This document shows positions 8,304-17,227 of a stretch of 64,000 bases of DNA, in pieces. Source of the stretch: Bacteroidota bacterium (lineage in GTDB: Bacteria; Bacteroidota; Bacteroidia; Bacteroidales; P3); assembly GCA_017860275.1 (NCBI GenBank), contig JAFNAQ010000007.1, positions 59,495 to 123,494 of the forward strand, in the 5' to 3' direction. The translations under genes were made by a program, and so were the position numbers. The stretch's first letter is position 1; the number at the start of each line of letters is the position of its first letter. The notes under the pieces are model-generated. The model was not told the DNA's origin and did no database searches. It saw only the letters and a list, made by a program, of their open reading frames with translations.

Positions 8304-10562
8304 CTATTCTAAATCTCCATCAATTATTATTGAATCGCTTTTTATCTTTATCCAGCAATAAGTTCCTTGACCTTCTTCTGATTCTACTGCGATTTCTGCT
8401 TTCATGGCATTAATTATTGATTTACAAATCGACAAACCTAATCCAGTTCCTTGTTCAAAGGAGTCAAATTTCTCAAATCTATCATATATTTTCGATAGGT
8501 TTTCTTTCTTAATACCCTTGCCTGTATCTTTAACGTAGAATAATATATTGTCATCTTCTATTTTATAACCTAGAGTAATGCTACCTTGGTGAGTGAATTT
8601 TATCGCATTTTCCATAAACTCATTAATTACTTGAGTTATTTTTGCTTTATCCAAGTACACAATACAACTCTTATATGGACTTTCAATAATTAAATCAATT
8701 TCTTTTCTTAGTTTATACCTAAAAGTACTTTCTAATTCATCAAAATACTGATGTAAATCGAATTGTATTTTCTCAAACTTAATATATCCAGATTCTAATT
8801 CCGATAAATTGATAATATCATTAATAAGCTTAAGTAGATTTTCATTGTTTTGAAGTATTATATCCTCATATTGTAATTGTTCTTCCTTATTATCGCTTTG
8901 TATAATTAGGTTTGTAAATCCAATAATCGCATTTAAAGGCGTTCTAATTTCATGACTAATATTAGCAATAAAATTAGCCTTAAGCTTATCACTTTGAATG
9001 GCCTTTTCCAATGCATAATTTAGTTTTGCTTCGTTTTCTTTGAATTTCTCAATATTGAAAATAATCCCATAAACTACTCTATGTTTTCCTTTTTTATCAT
9101 TAAAAATTTCAACGACACCTCTTGTTTCCCACCAAGAGAAAGGTTCATCTTCAGAAATTGTTGCTTTAAATTCGTAGTTGAACTCCAAATGTTCTTCAGC
9201 CCTAAGCAAAGATTGCAAATAATCCCAAAACTTCTCTCTGAAACTAGGTTCTACAAAATGAAGAATATTAGTTAAGTCGTTAAATTCAGTAACTTTATTC
9301 TTCCCAGCATCATCATTTACTCCTATAAGAAATTTCTTCTCTCTATCATCATATTTCCAAGTAACAGTTTGAAGAGAAGGCATTGCAAAAGAAAGAAGTT
9401 TAATATTTAGTTCTAATTCCTTTTCATGTTTTTCCCTTTCATTTATCAATTTTAAAAGGTTTAGATTCTTAAACCTCTGAAATAGTAATATCAGCAAAGT
9501 AATTATTATGATAACAAAAAGACTTACTAGAATTTTATGTGCATTAAAGAAAGCTTTAATTTGATTAAGTAAAATACTATTTTTTGGAATTACTCTAAAT
9601 TCACCGTTCTTTTTAATAATATTATCAACATCATACATAGGTACAGGAGGAATATTATCGATATTCATCTTCTCTGGTATTTCACCATTGAATATTCTAA
9701 TTGCTTTTTGAGTAATAGCCCTTGCATTATTCTCAGCCATTTGCACATAACCTCCTGCAAACCCCTTCCCTATAAAGCCATCAAAAACAGTAAATATTGG
9801 GATTTTTGCTGTTTTAATAAATTGTGGATAGAAATCTTTCGCCAAGTATTGATTTCCATTATCGTCTACTTGCCACGTACCAAAAATCATAAAAGAATGG
9901 TTATCGAGAGAACTCACTTTACGTAGAAACTCTTTTCCATTATTTGCATCTACTCCATACTCAATATCAATTCCTGCATCTTTATATCCACTTAAAATAT
10001 TCTTAGCTTTAGACATAAAAAAAACACCTGTTGGAGATTTATCTGCCCAAACATAAACTTTATGAACATTAGGGAATATTTTTAGCCCAGTCTTATAAAC
10101 CTGCCCTATTCCATAATCACTCACAATACCTGTAATATTCTTAAACTCAATCTTCCTATTAGATTCAAGTTCTGAAACAAAGATTATTGGGATTTTATTA
10201 ACTATGGAATCAGAATACCTTAGAAACAAGTCTGTAGCACCATAGTCAAATGCAAGAATTACATCAATTTTCTCCTTATTAGTATTTAAAAAGCTCTTTA
10301 GTTTTTCAATTCTGTTTTCTAATTTGGGAAATCTTTTCTCATCCAAGTAGATCTCCTTTAGATTTACATTATAACCATTGACCTTAAAGGTCTTAAGCAT
10401 TGTCTCTTTGGAGAGCTTAGCCCAATGATTATCAATTGTAAAAGAGCTTACATATAAAACATTCCTACTAACCTCTTTCTTTGAGAATACTAAAAGAGGA
10501 ATGATTAATAATAAAAAGAGTAATAATCGAGATACCAAAGATTTACCTGAAGGAGTTTTCAT
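8304..10562 (-). CDS. sensor histidine kinase with periplasmic substrate-binding-like domain
   Basis: 752 residues from the ATG at 10562; an ATG 12 codons upstream (10598) is also possible. Order: signal/membrane segment (LLLFLLLIIPLLVF); an extracytoplasmic domain of about 300 residues resembling ABC-type solute-binding proteins (VILAFDYGATDLFLRY, VYVWADKSPTGVF, GYVQMAENNARAITQKAIRIF); a second membrane helix (LFVIIIITLLILLF); a PAS-like region; and the kinase core with H537 in ISHEIRTPLNAI, N-box NEFMENAIKF, DTGKGI and GTGLGLSI. There is no receiver domain and no adjacent response regulator. The ligand is unknown; the fused solute-binding domain suggests direct sensing of a small molecule. 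Confidence 0.88.
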   Translation of the reverse strand: MKTPSGKSLVSRLLLFLLLIIPLLVFSKKEVSRNVLYVSSFTIDNHWAKLSKETMLKTFKVNGYNVNLKEIYLDEKRFPKLENRIEKLKSFLNTNKEKIDVILAFDYGATDLFLRYSDSIVNKIPIIFVSELESNRKIEFKNITGIVSDYGIGQVYKTGLKIFPNVHKVYVWADKSPTGVFFMSKAKNILSGYKDAGIDIEYGVDANNGKEFLRKVSSLDNHSFMIFGTWQVDDNGNQYLAKDFYPQFIKTAKIPIFTVFDGFIGKGFAGGYVQMAENNARAITQKAIRIFNGEIPEKMNIDNIPPVPMYDVDNIIKKNGEFRVIPKNSILLNQIKAFFNAHKILVSLFVIIIITLLILLFQRFKNLNLLKLINEREKHEKELELNIKLLSFAMPSLQTVTWKYDDREKKFLIGVNDDAGKNKVTEFNDLTNILHFVEPSFREKFWDYLQSLLRAEEHLEFNYEFKATISEDEPFSWWETRGVVEIFNDKKGKHRVVYGIIFNIEKFKENEAKLNYALEKAIQSDKLKANFIANISHEIRTPLNAIIGFTNLIIQSDNKEEQLQYEDIILQNNENLLKLINDIINLSELESGYIKFEKIQFDLHQYFDELESTFRYKLRKEIDLIIESPYKSCIVYLDKAKITQVINEFMENAIKFTHQGSITLGYKIEDDNILFYVKDTGKGIKKENLSKIYDRFEKFDSFEQGTGLGLSICKSIINAMKAEIAVESEEGQGTYCWIKIKSDSIIIDGDLE

Positions 10563-10689
10563 AAGCATATATTTACAACTAACAAACGAACTAGCCATCT
10601 TGTTTTGTATCCTACTAAAATACTTTGTATATCCTACTTAAATATACTATGATAAATTATCTTCTTAGCTGGGTTTGAAAAAAATGATG

Positions 10690-10697
10690 TAAATTTG
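10690..10697 (+). promoter_or_regulatory. -7 box TAAATTTG for purM
   Basis: TAAATTTG followed by CAT, 20 bases before the ATG at 10717. Confidence 0.7.
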
Positions 10698-10716
10698 CAT
10701 ACGAAAATATTATCAA

Positions 10717-11883
10717 ATGGATACACAAAAATACAATTTAAGAGGGGTTTCTGCTTCTAAAGAAGATGTTCACCAAGCTATTAAAAATATTGATAAAGGT
10801 TTATTTCCAAATGCTTTCTGCAAGGTTATTGAAGATAAGCTAACAAACGATAAGGAATACTGTATGATTATGCACGCTGATGGTGCTGGCACAAAATCTT
10901 CTCTTGCATATATGTATTGGAAGGAAACTGGTGATATTTCTGTTTGGAAGGGTATAGCTATTGACGCAATTGTTATGAACCTCGACGATTTACTATGCGT
11001 TGGTGTAACAGATAATATTCTTCTTTCTTCTACAATTGGAAGAAACAAAAACCTAATACCAGGAGAGGTTATCTCTGCAATAATTAATGGCACTGAAGAA
11101 TTTCTTCAGGAGATGAGAGAATTAGGTATTGGTATTTATTCAACAGGAGGAGAAACTGCCGATGTTGGAGACCTTGTTCGCACAATAATTGTAGATAGCA
11201 CTGTATCTGCAAGGGCAAAACGCAGCGATATTATCTCAAATCATAATATAAAATCAGGAAACGTAATCGTTGGGCTTTCATCATTTGGGCAAGCTAGCTA
11301 CGAGAAATCATATAATGGAGGAATGGGTAGTAATGGCTTAACATCTGCTCGTCACGATGTTTTTTTAAAAGATCTAGCAAAGAAATATCCAGAAAGCTAT
11401 GATAACTCACTCCCAGAGAGTGTTGTTTATTGTGGAGGACTTTCTCTTACCGACAAGACAGAGGTCGAAGGCATAGATGCAGGAAAGATGGTACTTTCTC
11501 CAACAAGAACCTACGCTCCAATCATCAAGAAAATACTCGATACATATCGTTCAAAGATTGATGGTTTAGTACATTGCAGCGGTGGAGCTCAGACAAAGGT
11601 TCTTCATTTTGTTGATAATGTTCATGTAATTAAGGATAACCTTTTCCCTATACCACCACTGTTTAAAATGATTCAAGCACAATCACATACCGATTGGCAA
11701 GAGATGTACAAGGTATTTAATATGGGGCATAGAATGGAGGTATATACCGATGAAGAGACTGCAAAGGCAGTAATCGAAATAAGTAAATCCTTTAACGTTG
11801 ATGCAAGAATAATAGGAAGAGTTGAAGCCTTTGAAGGCAAAAAAGTAACCGTAAAATCAGAATTCGGAGAATTTACATACTAA
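10717..11883 (+). CDS. purM: AIR synthase (phosphoribosylformylglycinamidine cyclo-ligase)
   Basis: 388 residues, in the longer form seen in Bacteroidetes. PurM-type ATP-binding pieces are present: HADGAGTKSSLAY near residue 54, a MNLDDLLCVGV segment, GGETADVGDLVR, and a glycine-rich GLVHCSGGAQTK in the C-terminal half. It catalyses ATP-dependent ring closure of FGAM to AIR in purine synthesis. It is monocistronic with its own promoter; the dispersed repeat copy B begins 43 bases after its stop. Confidence 0.93.
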   Translation: MDTQKYNLRGVSASKEDVHQAIKNIDKGLFPNAFCKVIEDKLTNDKEYCMIMHADGAGTKSSLAYMYWKETGDISVWKGIAIDAIVMNLDDLLCVGVTDNILLSSTIGRNKNLIPGEVISAIINGTEEFLQEMRELGIGIYSTGGETADVGDLVRTIIVDSTVSARAKRSDIISNHNIKSGNVIVGLSSFGQASYEKSYNGGMGSNGLTSARHDVFLKDLAKKYPESYDNSLPESVVYCGGLSLTDKTEVEGIDAGKMVLSPTRTYAPIIKKILDTYRSKIDGLVHCSGGAQTKVLHFVDNVHVIKDNLFPIPPLFKMIQAQSHTDWQEMYKVFNMGHRMEVYTDEETAKAVIEISKSFNVDARIIGRVEAFEGKKVTVKSEFGEFTY

Positions 11884-11925
11884 TCCTAGTTCAACACTTC
11901 AAAAACAAAAGTAAGAAATCTCAAC

Positions 11926-12364
11926 GTTAATTTTAAGAAATGGATTTAAGCGTTTACTTCAATAAAACCTTGTTTTAGCGCTCTGGAATCAAATTCTACG
12001 AGAATAGAATTTGATTCTATTCTCGTAGAATCTTATTCTATTTCCATAAAATCTTTATTTCCACGAAAATATACTTAGTTTCCATAAATTTTTATCAGAG
12101 AAAAATCCAAAAAGATCAAGTTTCTTTAGAAAAAATCGAAGTCTTTTTCTGAAAAATCGCCGATTTTCCCCAAAAACATCAAATTCCAAGAATTTTTCTC
12201 CAAAATTCAAGGATTTATTATAAAGAATTAACGAACCATTTCCCAAACCTCAACACCTTCCTTCAAATATCCAACCCACAACCCACAATAATATTACCAA
12301 TAATTAACATCAAAGTTTGCATAATGTTAGAAAAACCACCAAAATACTCCTATTTAGTTAAAAT
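11926..12364 (+). repeat. dispersed 0.44-kb repeat, copy B (forward)
   Basis: 439 bp, from GTTAATTTTAAGAAA to the AGTTAAAAT box after TTGCATAATGTTA (12317-12329). By eye it is nearly the same as copy D over long stretches, including the palindromic core at about 11985-12045 (ATTCTACGAGAATAGAAT and TAGAATCTTATTCTA). No coding region is supported. An orphan secreted-protein gene starts 98 bp beyond its right end. Confidence 0.92.
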
Positions 12365-12461
12365 ATAAAAGGACTATCATCCAAGAGGATGAATATCTTA
12401 ATATTAAAACAATTATTCGTTTTTTGCGTTTTATTACAATATATATCTAAAACTGTATTTT

Positions 12462-13448
12462 ATGAAAAAGACCTTCGTTATTTTATTTGTTTTTATCTTT
12501 TCTGCCTTCTTAGGTTATTCACAAGACAATAAGAAATCAGACCTTGAAAAGGATAATATTAAAGGAAAGGTAAAGTATATAGAAGAAAGTACTTATTACC
12601 CAAAAGGGCTGTTTTGTAATGGAAAAGAAATGGATATTCATAGAGAATACAAGATAACTAAGTTTAATCGTGATGGGAATATTGAACATGAGATTATTAG
12701 AGGTTATCATGATTATCATAGAAGAATTACACCATTAAAAACTAATATCTATAAGTATAATTCAAGAGGTCAGAAACAAGAATGCTATGAAATAAAAGAT
12801 AGTATTGTAATTAATGATAAGTATATCTATGATTCAATTGGTAATTTAATCGAAAAGGCTAGTTATGATGATAGATTAGAAGAATTGTTTTTAAGGATTA
12901 AATATAGATATGACTCTAAAAATAATTTGGTTGAAATATATAGATATTGGAATAAAAGTGATAGTTTAACAAGGAGATATAGATATAAGTTTAATGATAG
13001 TATAGCTGAGAAAGTACACTATGTATATAATGATAAGGGGCAGGTTATTATGAAGAGTTATAATTATTTTTTTACGGAAGCAGATTGCGACCATTATCAT
13101 TATGATTCAAAGGGTAATCAGATTAGTTTAATTTCATGTTCTGATAATAAGATTTATTATAGGTCTGAGCGTAAGTATGATGATAATAATAATCTTATTG
13201 AAAAAAGGAGTAGTTATGATTGGAAGGACAGTTTATCTTCCAAACAAACTATGGAATATAAATACGACAAAAGGTCTAATTGGATATGGCAGAAATTTCT
13301 AGCTGGGGACAAAAATAATGAAGATAGAATTATTGAAAGGCGTATAGTTTACTATGGAGATAAGGATGAGAATAACTATCCATTATGGGATAATCCCAAC
13401 TATAAAGCAGAAGAGATAGAAACAGAAAATATGAAAGTCAAGTTTTAG
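12462..13448 (+). CDS. secreted protein with YD/RHS-like repeats (orphan)
   Basis: 328 residues with a signal peptide (ending near GYSQ, residue 20). From about residue 100 it carries imperfect repeats of the form Y-x-Y-D-S-x-G/N-N-L-I-E (IYDSIGNLIEKASYDD, YRYDSKNNLVEIYRYW, YHYDSKGNQISLISCS, RKYDDNNNLIEKRSSY, YKYDKRSNWIWQKF). These resemble the short tyrosine-aspartate repeats of RHS/wall-associated proteins, though the protein is far too short for an RHS toxin shell and has no toxin tip that I recognise. It lies between repeat B and the left boundary of the AbiE island. Function unknown. Confidence 0.78.
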   Translation: MKKTFVILFVFIFSAFLGYSQDNKKSDLEKDNIKGKVKYIEESTYYPKGLFCNGKEMDIHREYKITKFNRDGNIEHEIIRGYHDYHRRITPLKTNIYKYNSRGQKQECYEIKDSIVINDKYIYDSIGNLIEKASYDDRLEELFLRIKYRYDSKNNLVEIYRYWNKSDSLTRRYRYKFNDSIAEKVHYVYNDKGQVIMKSYNYFFTEADCDHYHYDSKGNQISLISCSDNKIYYRSERKYDDNNNLIEKRSSYDWKDSLSSKQTMEYKYDKRSNWIWQKFLAGDKNNEDRIIERRIVYYGDKDENNYPLWDNPNYKAEEIETENMKVKF

Positions 13449-13468
13449 TTTATTGCTTTTTTATTCCT

Positions 13469-13511
13469 TTAAATAGTTTTCGAGGCGGAAGGTGTAGGCG
13501 GAGTGGGATTT
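13469..13511. repeat. left copy of 43-bp direct repeat (3' end of fucosidase gene)
   Basis: It matches 15471-15513 at 42 of 43 positions. The right copy is the end of the GH29 fucosidase gene; the left copy also retains a diverged version of its final codons and stop just outside (13461-13468). Confidence 0.92.
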
Positions 13512-13592
13512 TTTCTTTGCTCATCTTTTTAGTATCACAAACTATAAAGCATAAGATATAATAAGATACTATATTTTGGCAGTAAATCGTTT

Positions 13593-13609
13593 TTATTGTC
13601 AGTAATTTG
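13593..13609 (+). promoter_or_regulatory. 17-nt direct repeat, candidate antitoxin operator (copy 1)
   Basis: TTATTGTCAGTAATTTG occurs identically at 13593-13609 and 14360-14376, just before the antitoxin and toxin genes respectively. A self-regulating antitoxin site is inferred. Confidence 0.5.
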
Positions 13610-13611
13610 AA

Positions 13612-13619
13612 TATCTTTG
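13612..13619 (+). promoter_or_regulatory. -7 box TATCTTTG for the AbiE-type operon
   Basis: TATCTTTG followed by C, 18 bases before the ATG at 13637, which supports that start over the TTG at 13607. Confidence 0.65.
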
Positions 13620-13636
13620 CATTATTATTTAATGAT

Positions 13637-14359
13637 ATGGATACTGATAGTAAAGTAAATATTATGGATTTCTTTATAAATAACTCTGTAGTTAGTACAG
13701 ATGATATTTATTTATATTTTAAATCTATTGATCCAAATATTAATAGAACTACAATTAATTGGAGGGTATATAATTGGACAAAAAAAGGTATTCTGAAAAG
13801 AGTTGGTAGGGGCGTTTATGAACTTGGTAAAACTAAAGAGTTTAATATAGTTCTCTCTACTAAAGCAAGCAAGCTTGGATTATATTTAAAAAAACATTTT
13901 CCCTATATAGATTTTTGTATATGGGAGAATAGTGTTATTAATCAATTTGCGCATTATTTGACTAATAATAATAATATATTTATTGATGTAGAAGCCTCTG
14001 CCAAAGAATCTGTAATATTATATTTAAAAGAAAGGTATAACTCTGTTTATGATGTCAAGGATATAAGAAATAATATTGAGGATTATACTAATTCTATCAT
14101 CGTAAGGAGATTGGTTTCAGCATCTCCCATAGTGAAAAATAATAAAATATATATTCCTTCCATTGAGAAAATATTAGTAGATATTCTAATTGATAAGGAG
14201 TTTTTTTACTATCAGAATAATGACTTTTATAGTATATTTGAAATAGTTTTTAATAACTACACAATTAATGTGAATAGTATGCTAAGGTATGCTAGTAGAA
14301 AGGGTAAAAAGGAAGAAATTAAAAATAAATTACATCTATATATCGACAAAAAACAATAA
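13637..14359 (+). CDS. AbiEi-like antitoxin (DUF6577-type)
   Basis: 240 residues from the ATG at 13637. The N-terminal winged helix (about residues 10-65, with TTINWRVYNWTKKGILKRVGRG) is the type used by AbiEi antitoxins to bind their own promoter; the C-terminal part is a neutralising domain with weak family conservation. It is followed after 22 bases by an AbiEii-type nucleotidyltransferase, the standard order for type IV toxin-antitoxin pairs. Base composition is markedly more AT-rich than the flanking operon. It is probably autoregulated through the 17-nt repeat before each gene. Confidence 0.82.
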   Translation: MDTDSKVNIMDFFINNSVVSTDDIYLYFKSIDPNINRTTINWRVYNWTKKGILKRVGRGVYELGKTKEFNIVLSTKASKLGLYLKKHFPYIDFCIWENSVINQFAHYLTNNNNIFIDVEASAKESVILYLKERYNSVYDVKDIRNNIEDYTNSIIVRRLVSASPIVKNNKIYIPSIEKILVDILIDKEFFYYQNNDFYSIFEIVFNNYTINVNSMLRYASRKGKKEEIKNKLHLYIDKKQ

Positions 14360-14376
14360 TTATTGTCAGTAATTTG
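14360..14376 (+). promoter_or_regulatory. 17-nt direct repeat, candidate antitoxin operator (copy 2)
   Basis: Second exact copy of TTATTGTCAGTAATTTG, between antitoxin stop and toxin start. It could also give the toxin gene a separate regulated start. Confidence 0.5.
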
Positions 14377-14381
14377 GAATT

Positions 14382-15449
14382 ATGATAAGTATTGAAAGTA
14401 TATCAAAGGAAAATATTGAGCTAGTAGCAAATAAAAATAAAGCAGATAAGATATTAGTAGAAAAAGTTATTCGTGCTTTATTGTTATTAGAAATACTGTC
14501 AGGGAGTAAACTATATTTTGTTTTTAAGGGAGGTACAGCTTTAATGTTGTTATTGAATTCAACAAGAAGGCTCTCGATAGATATTGATATTATTGTGCCA
14601 GATAAGAAAATAGATATAGGTTCCATTTTAAATTCAGTTATTCAGGATAAAGGATTTATACGATTTGAAAAACATAATAGGGAGGTTGAATCAGAAATAA
14701 TTAAGGAACATTATAAGTTATTCTATAAGTCATCAATAGATGGTAATGAATCCAATATTCTTTTGGATGTATTATTTGAAGAAGTTCATTATACAAATGT
14801 AATAGAACTACAAATAAGTTCTCCATTTTGCATAATTGAAAACGATCCCAACATAGTTAAAGTGCCTAACTTTAATAATATTATTGCTGATAAGTTAACA
14901 GCATTTGCACCTAATACAACAGGTATTCCTTATTTCAAAAAAGATAAAGAAATGGGGATGGAAATTATAAAACAGATGTATGATATTGGAACATTATTCG
15001 ATAGAGTAGATAATATTCTAATGGTGAGAGAAGTTTTTAATTTGTTTGTTAGTACTGAAGCAAAATATCGTAATATAAAGATAGATAGTGTTGATGTATT
15101 GAAAGATATTTATTACAATTCATTATCAATTTGTTTAAGAGCCCCAGTTGAAAATTGCAGGTTCGAAATATTGAATAAAGGAATTAAGCAAATAAAGTCT
15201 TTTATCTTTTCCGAACAATTTCATATTGAAAAAGCAATAACTCTCGCTTCAAGGGTGGCATACCTTTCTGTATTGATAGACAAGGGAAAGAATGAAAAAA
15301 TAGATTTTTTTAATCATAATTTAAATATGTCAGATTGGGAGATAAAACAACCTTTTGAAACCAAACTCAATAAATTAAAGAAAACCAATATTGAAGCATT
15401 TTATTATTGGTATAGGATATATGAACTTTTACAATTCAATAAACACTAA
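14382..15449 (+). CDS. AbiEii/AbiGii-type nucleotidyltransferase toxin
   Basis: 355 residues. The nucleotidyltransferase signature is clear: K49-G-G-T-A followed by RRLSIDIDI with D67 and D69 as metal ligands, a later D in ILLDVLFEE, and the helical C-terminal half usual for the family. AbiEii proteins transfer nucleotides, often to tRNA acceptor ends, blocking growth and phage propagation until neutralised. The gene follows its antitoxin and ends just before the right-hand 43-bp repeat. The target in this host is not known. Confidence 0.87.
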   Translation: MISIESISKENIELVANKNKADKILVEKVIRALLLLEILSGSKLYFVFKGGTALMLLLNSTRRLSIDIDIIVPDKKIDIGSILNSVIQDKGFIRFEKHNREVESEIIKEHYKLFYKSSIDGNESNILLDVLFEEVHYTNVIELQISSPFCIIENDPNIVKVPNFNNIIADKLTAFAPNTTGIPYFKKDKEMGMEIIKQMYDIGTLFDRVDNILMVREVFNLFVSTEAKYRNIKIDSVDVLKDIYYNSLSICLRAPVENCRFEILNKGIKQIKSFIFSEQFHIEKAITLASRVAYLSVLIDKGKNEKIDFFNHNLNMSDWEIKQPFETKLNKLKKTNIEAFYYWYRIYELLQFNKH

Positions 15450-15462
15450 TATTTCTTTTGTC

Positions 15463-17193
15463 TTACTCTCTTAAATAGTTTTCGAGGCGGAAGGTGTAGG
15501 CTGAGTGGGATTTGAGGTCTCTTGGGTGTATTGATGAGGTGTTTATCTTTAGCTTTCCTTTTTGGTATTCCCAAGGCATTGCTTTGTGGTTGTCAAGGAA
15601 TATTATCTTCATATCTTTCTTTGGTGCCTTATCTAGGTTTAGAGTAATTTCTCTGTCTGAAATTTCATATACGATAGCGTATAGATTCCCATTATTTGTG
15701 GTATAACATAGAAAGGGTTGCTTCCAAAAAGTTTCTTCACCCCATATTGTTTTTATTGGTTCTTCTTTCTGAGAAAGGCTTTTCCAGCTTAGACGAATGC
15801 TTGCATTATGAGTTGTCTCGAAATATTTCACCTCAATATTATAATCCTTATCCTTCTTTAGTTTAATATTTTTAGAATTAGTTTTATCCCTAGTATCGAT
15901 AATTAGTCTGTTGTCAAGATATACCTTTGCATAATCATCAGCCTTGCATGTAATGGTATATTCCTCATCGTAGCTAGGTTTAATCCTGCTAGTCCAGATT
16001 ATTGAGAAATTATCTTCTGGAATATCAACAGAAGGAGAATTTCTAACCCAGTCAAAATCTATTGTGGACTCAAAATCTCTTTCCTTGTCTACACGATTTA
16101 CATCCCACTGCTCATATTGTTTGGTAAATGGCTTTGAACCATATATTGCCTCACCATTAATCTTTAACCAATTACCTAAATCCAAAAGTCTTTCTTGTTG
16201 GAGTAGAGGAATCTTCCCGTCGGCAGAAGGACCAACGTTTAGTGTAAGTCCCCCGCCACCTGCAACAAGCTTAACAAAATGACGGATTATTTCTTCGGAG
16301 CTTTTATAGCTTTCAATACTTTCATTTCTATTTAATCCAAAACTTCTTCCTATGCCTCTACACTCTGCCCAAGGACGAGAGGTCTCAATAATACCAGCAC
16401 TATATTCAGGAGTGATAAAGCCATGATTAAATCCCCCGCCCCAACGGTCATTCACAATAGCCTTTTCTCCAACTGTCTTATAATACCAATCAACAAGCTC
16501 ATCTGAACCAAAGGCTTTGGCAGAATGATCCCAGTCTCCGTCAGAGAAAATGATTGAGGGTCTAAACTTAGTAACCAATTCTTTGAACTGAGGGTGCATG
16601 TGTTGGCGAACATAGTTTTCGATAGAGATATTTGTGTCAATAGTCCAACGATATAAAGGATTTGTCCATTCTGTAAGAGAATAATATAATCCCATTTCTA
16701 GACCTTTTGCACGAACAGCATCGGTAAGCTCTTGACAAAAATCTCTCTTTGGAGCAGTCTCATAGGAGTTCCACTCCTTTGAATAGGCAGAGTTCCACAT
16801 CGCATAGCCATCATGATGCTTCGAAGTAAAAAGCACATACTTAGCACCAGAGCGCTTAAAGAGATTTGCCCACTCATTAGCATCGAAAAGCTCGGCCTTA
16901 AATATATTCTTATAGTCCTCGTACTTAAAATTCTCCCCAAATACTCTCTTCTGGAAATTTATCCTTGCGCTATCTCCAGAGATTAATCCCTTATAGAACC
17001 ATTCAGCATATTGTTCAGGAGCAGACCACGAAGGGACTGAGTATAAACCAAAATGGATAAATATACCAAGCTTTGCATCGGAAAACCATTTTGGATAAAC
17101 TCTTTCGGTTATTGATTTTGGTCTTTCCACTTGAGAAAAACAGGAAAGAGAAAATAGCAATGCAATAATTAAGACTAAGGATTTTGATTTCAT
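15463..17193 (-). CDS. GH29 alpha-L-fucosidase with PA14-like domain
   Basis: 576 residues with a signal peptide (about residues 1-20). The GH29 barrel holds KLGIFIHFGLYSVPSW, FTSKHHDGYAMW and the nucleophile region IIFSDGDWDHS. After the barrel is a PA14-like insert (about residues 395-470, DDYAKVYLDNRLIIDTRDKT) and a C-terminal beta-sandwich. It releases alpha-L-fucose from glycans, probably in the periplasm or outside. It is the last gene of a five-gene operon, 34 bases after a GH16-like lipoprotein. Its final codons are duplicated 2 kb away at 13461-13511, flanking the AbiE module. Confidence 0.93.
   Translation of the reverse strand: MKSKSLVLIIALLFSLSCFSQVERPKSITERVYPKWFSDAKLGIFIHFGLYSVPSWSAPEQYAEWFYKGLISGDSARINFQKRVFGENFKYEDYKNIFKAELFDANEWANLFKRSGAKYVLFTSKHHDGYAMWNSAYSKEWNSYETAPKRDFCQELTDAVRAKGLEMGLYYSLTEWTNPLYRWTIDTNISIENYVRQHMHPQFKELVTKFRPSIIFSDGDWDHSAKAFGSDELVDWYYKTVGEKAIVNDRWGGGFNHGFITPEYSAGIIETSRPWAECRGIGRSFGLNRNESIESYKSSEEIIRHFVKLVAGGGGLTLNVGPSADGKIPLLQQERLLDLGNWLKINGEAIYGSKPFTKQYEQWDVNRVDKERDFESTIDFDWVRNSPSVDIPEDNFSIIWTSRIKPSYDEEYTITCKADDYAKVYLDNRLIIDTRDKTNSKNIKLKKDKDYNIEVKYFETTHNASIRLSWKSLSQKEEPIKTIWGEETFWKQPFLCYTTNNGNLYAIVYEISDREITLNLDKAPKKDMKIIFLDNHKAMPWEYQKGKLKINTSSIHPRDLKSHSAYTFRLENYLRE
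15471..15513. repeat. right copy of 43-bp direct repeat
   Basis: It differs from 13469-13511 at one position (G/T). It lies wholly inside the last codons of the fucosidase gene. Confidence 0.92.
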
Positions 17194-17227
17194 AATTATA
17201 TCTTTTATGAGGCTGATAAACTAAAAA

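Larger units (their letters stand above)
13469..15470. mobile_element. putative 2.0-kb insertion carrying an AbiEi/AbiEii-type module
   Basis: A unit of about 2,002 bp is bounded by the 43-bp direct repeats and contains only the two toxin-antitoxin genes. It sits exactly at the 3' end of the minus-strand fucosidase gene, and one repeat copy rebuilds that end. This is the pattern left by site-specific integration at a gene end, although no recombinase is present. A small ectopic duplication is the alternative. Confidence 0.55.

Noticed and set aside
12462..13448. RHS-type polymorphic toxin
   Set aside because: It has YD-like repeats but is far too short, and no toxin domain or immunity gene follows.
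13469..15513. Ordinary insertion sequence around the AbiE pair
   Set aside because: There are no terminal inverted repeats and no transposase; the 43-bp direct repeats are much longer than usual target duplications.
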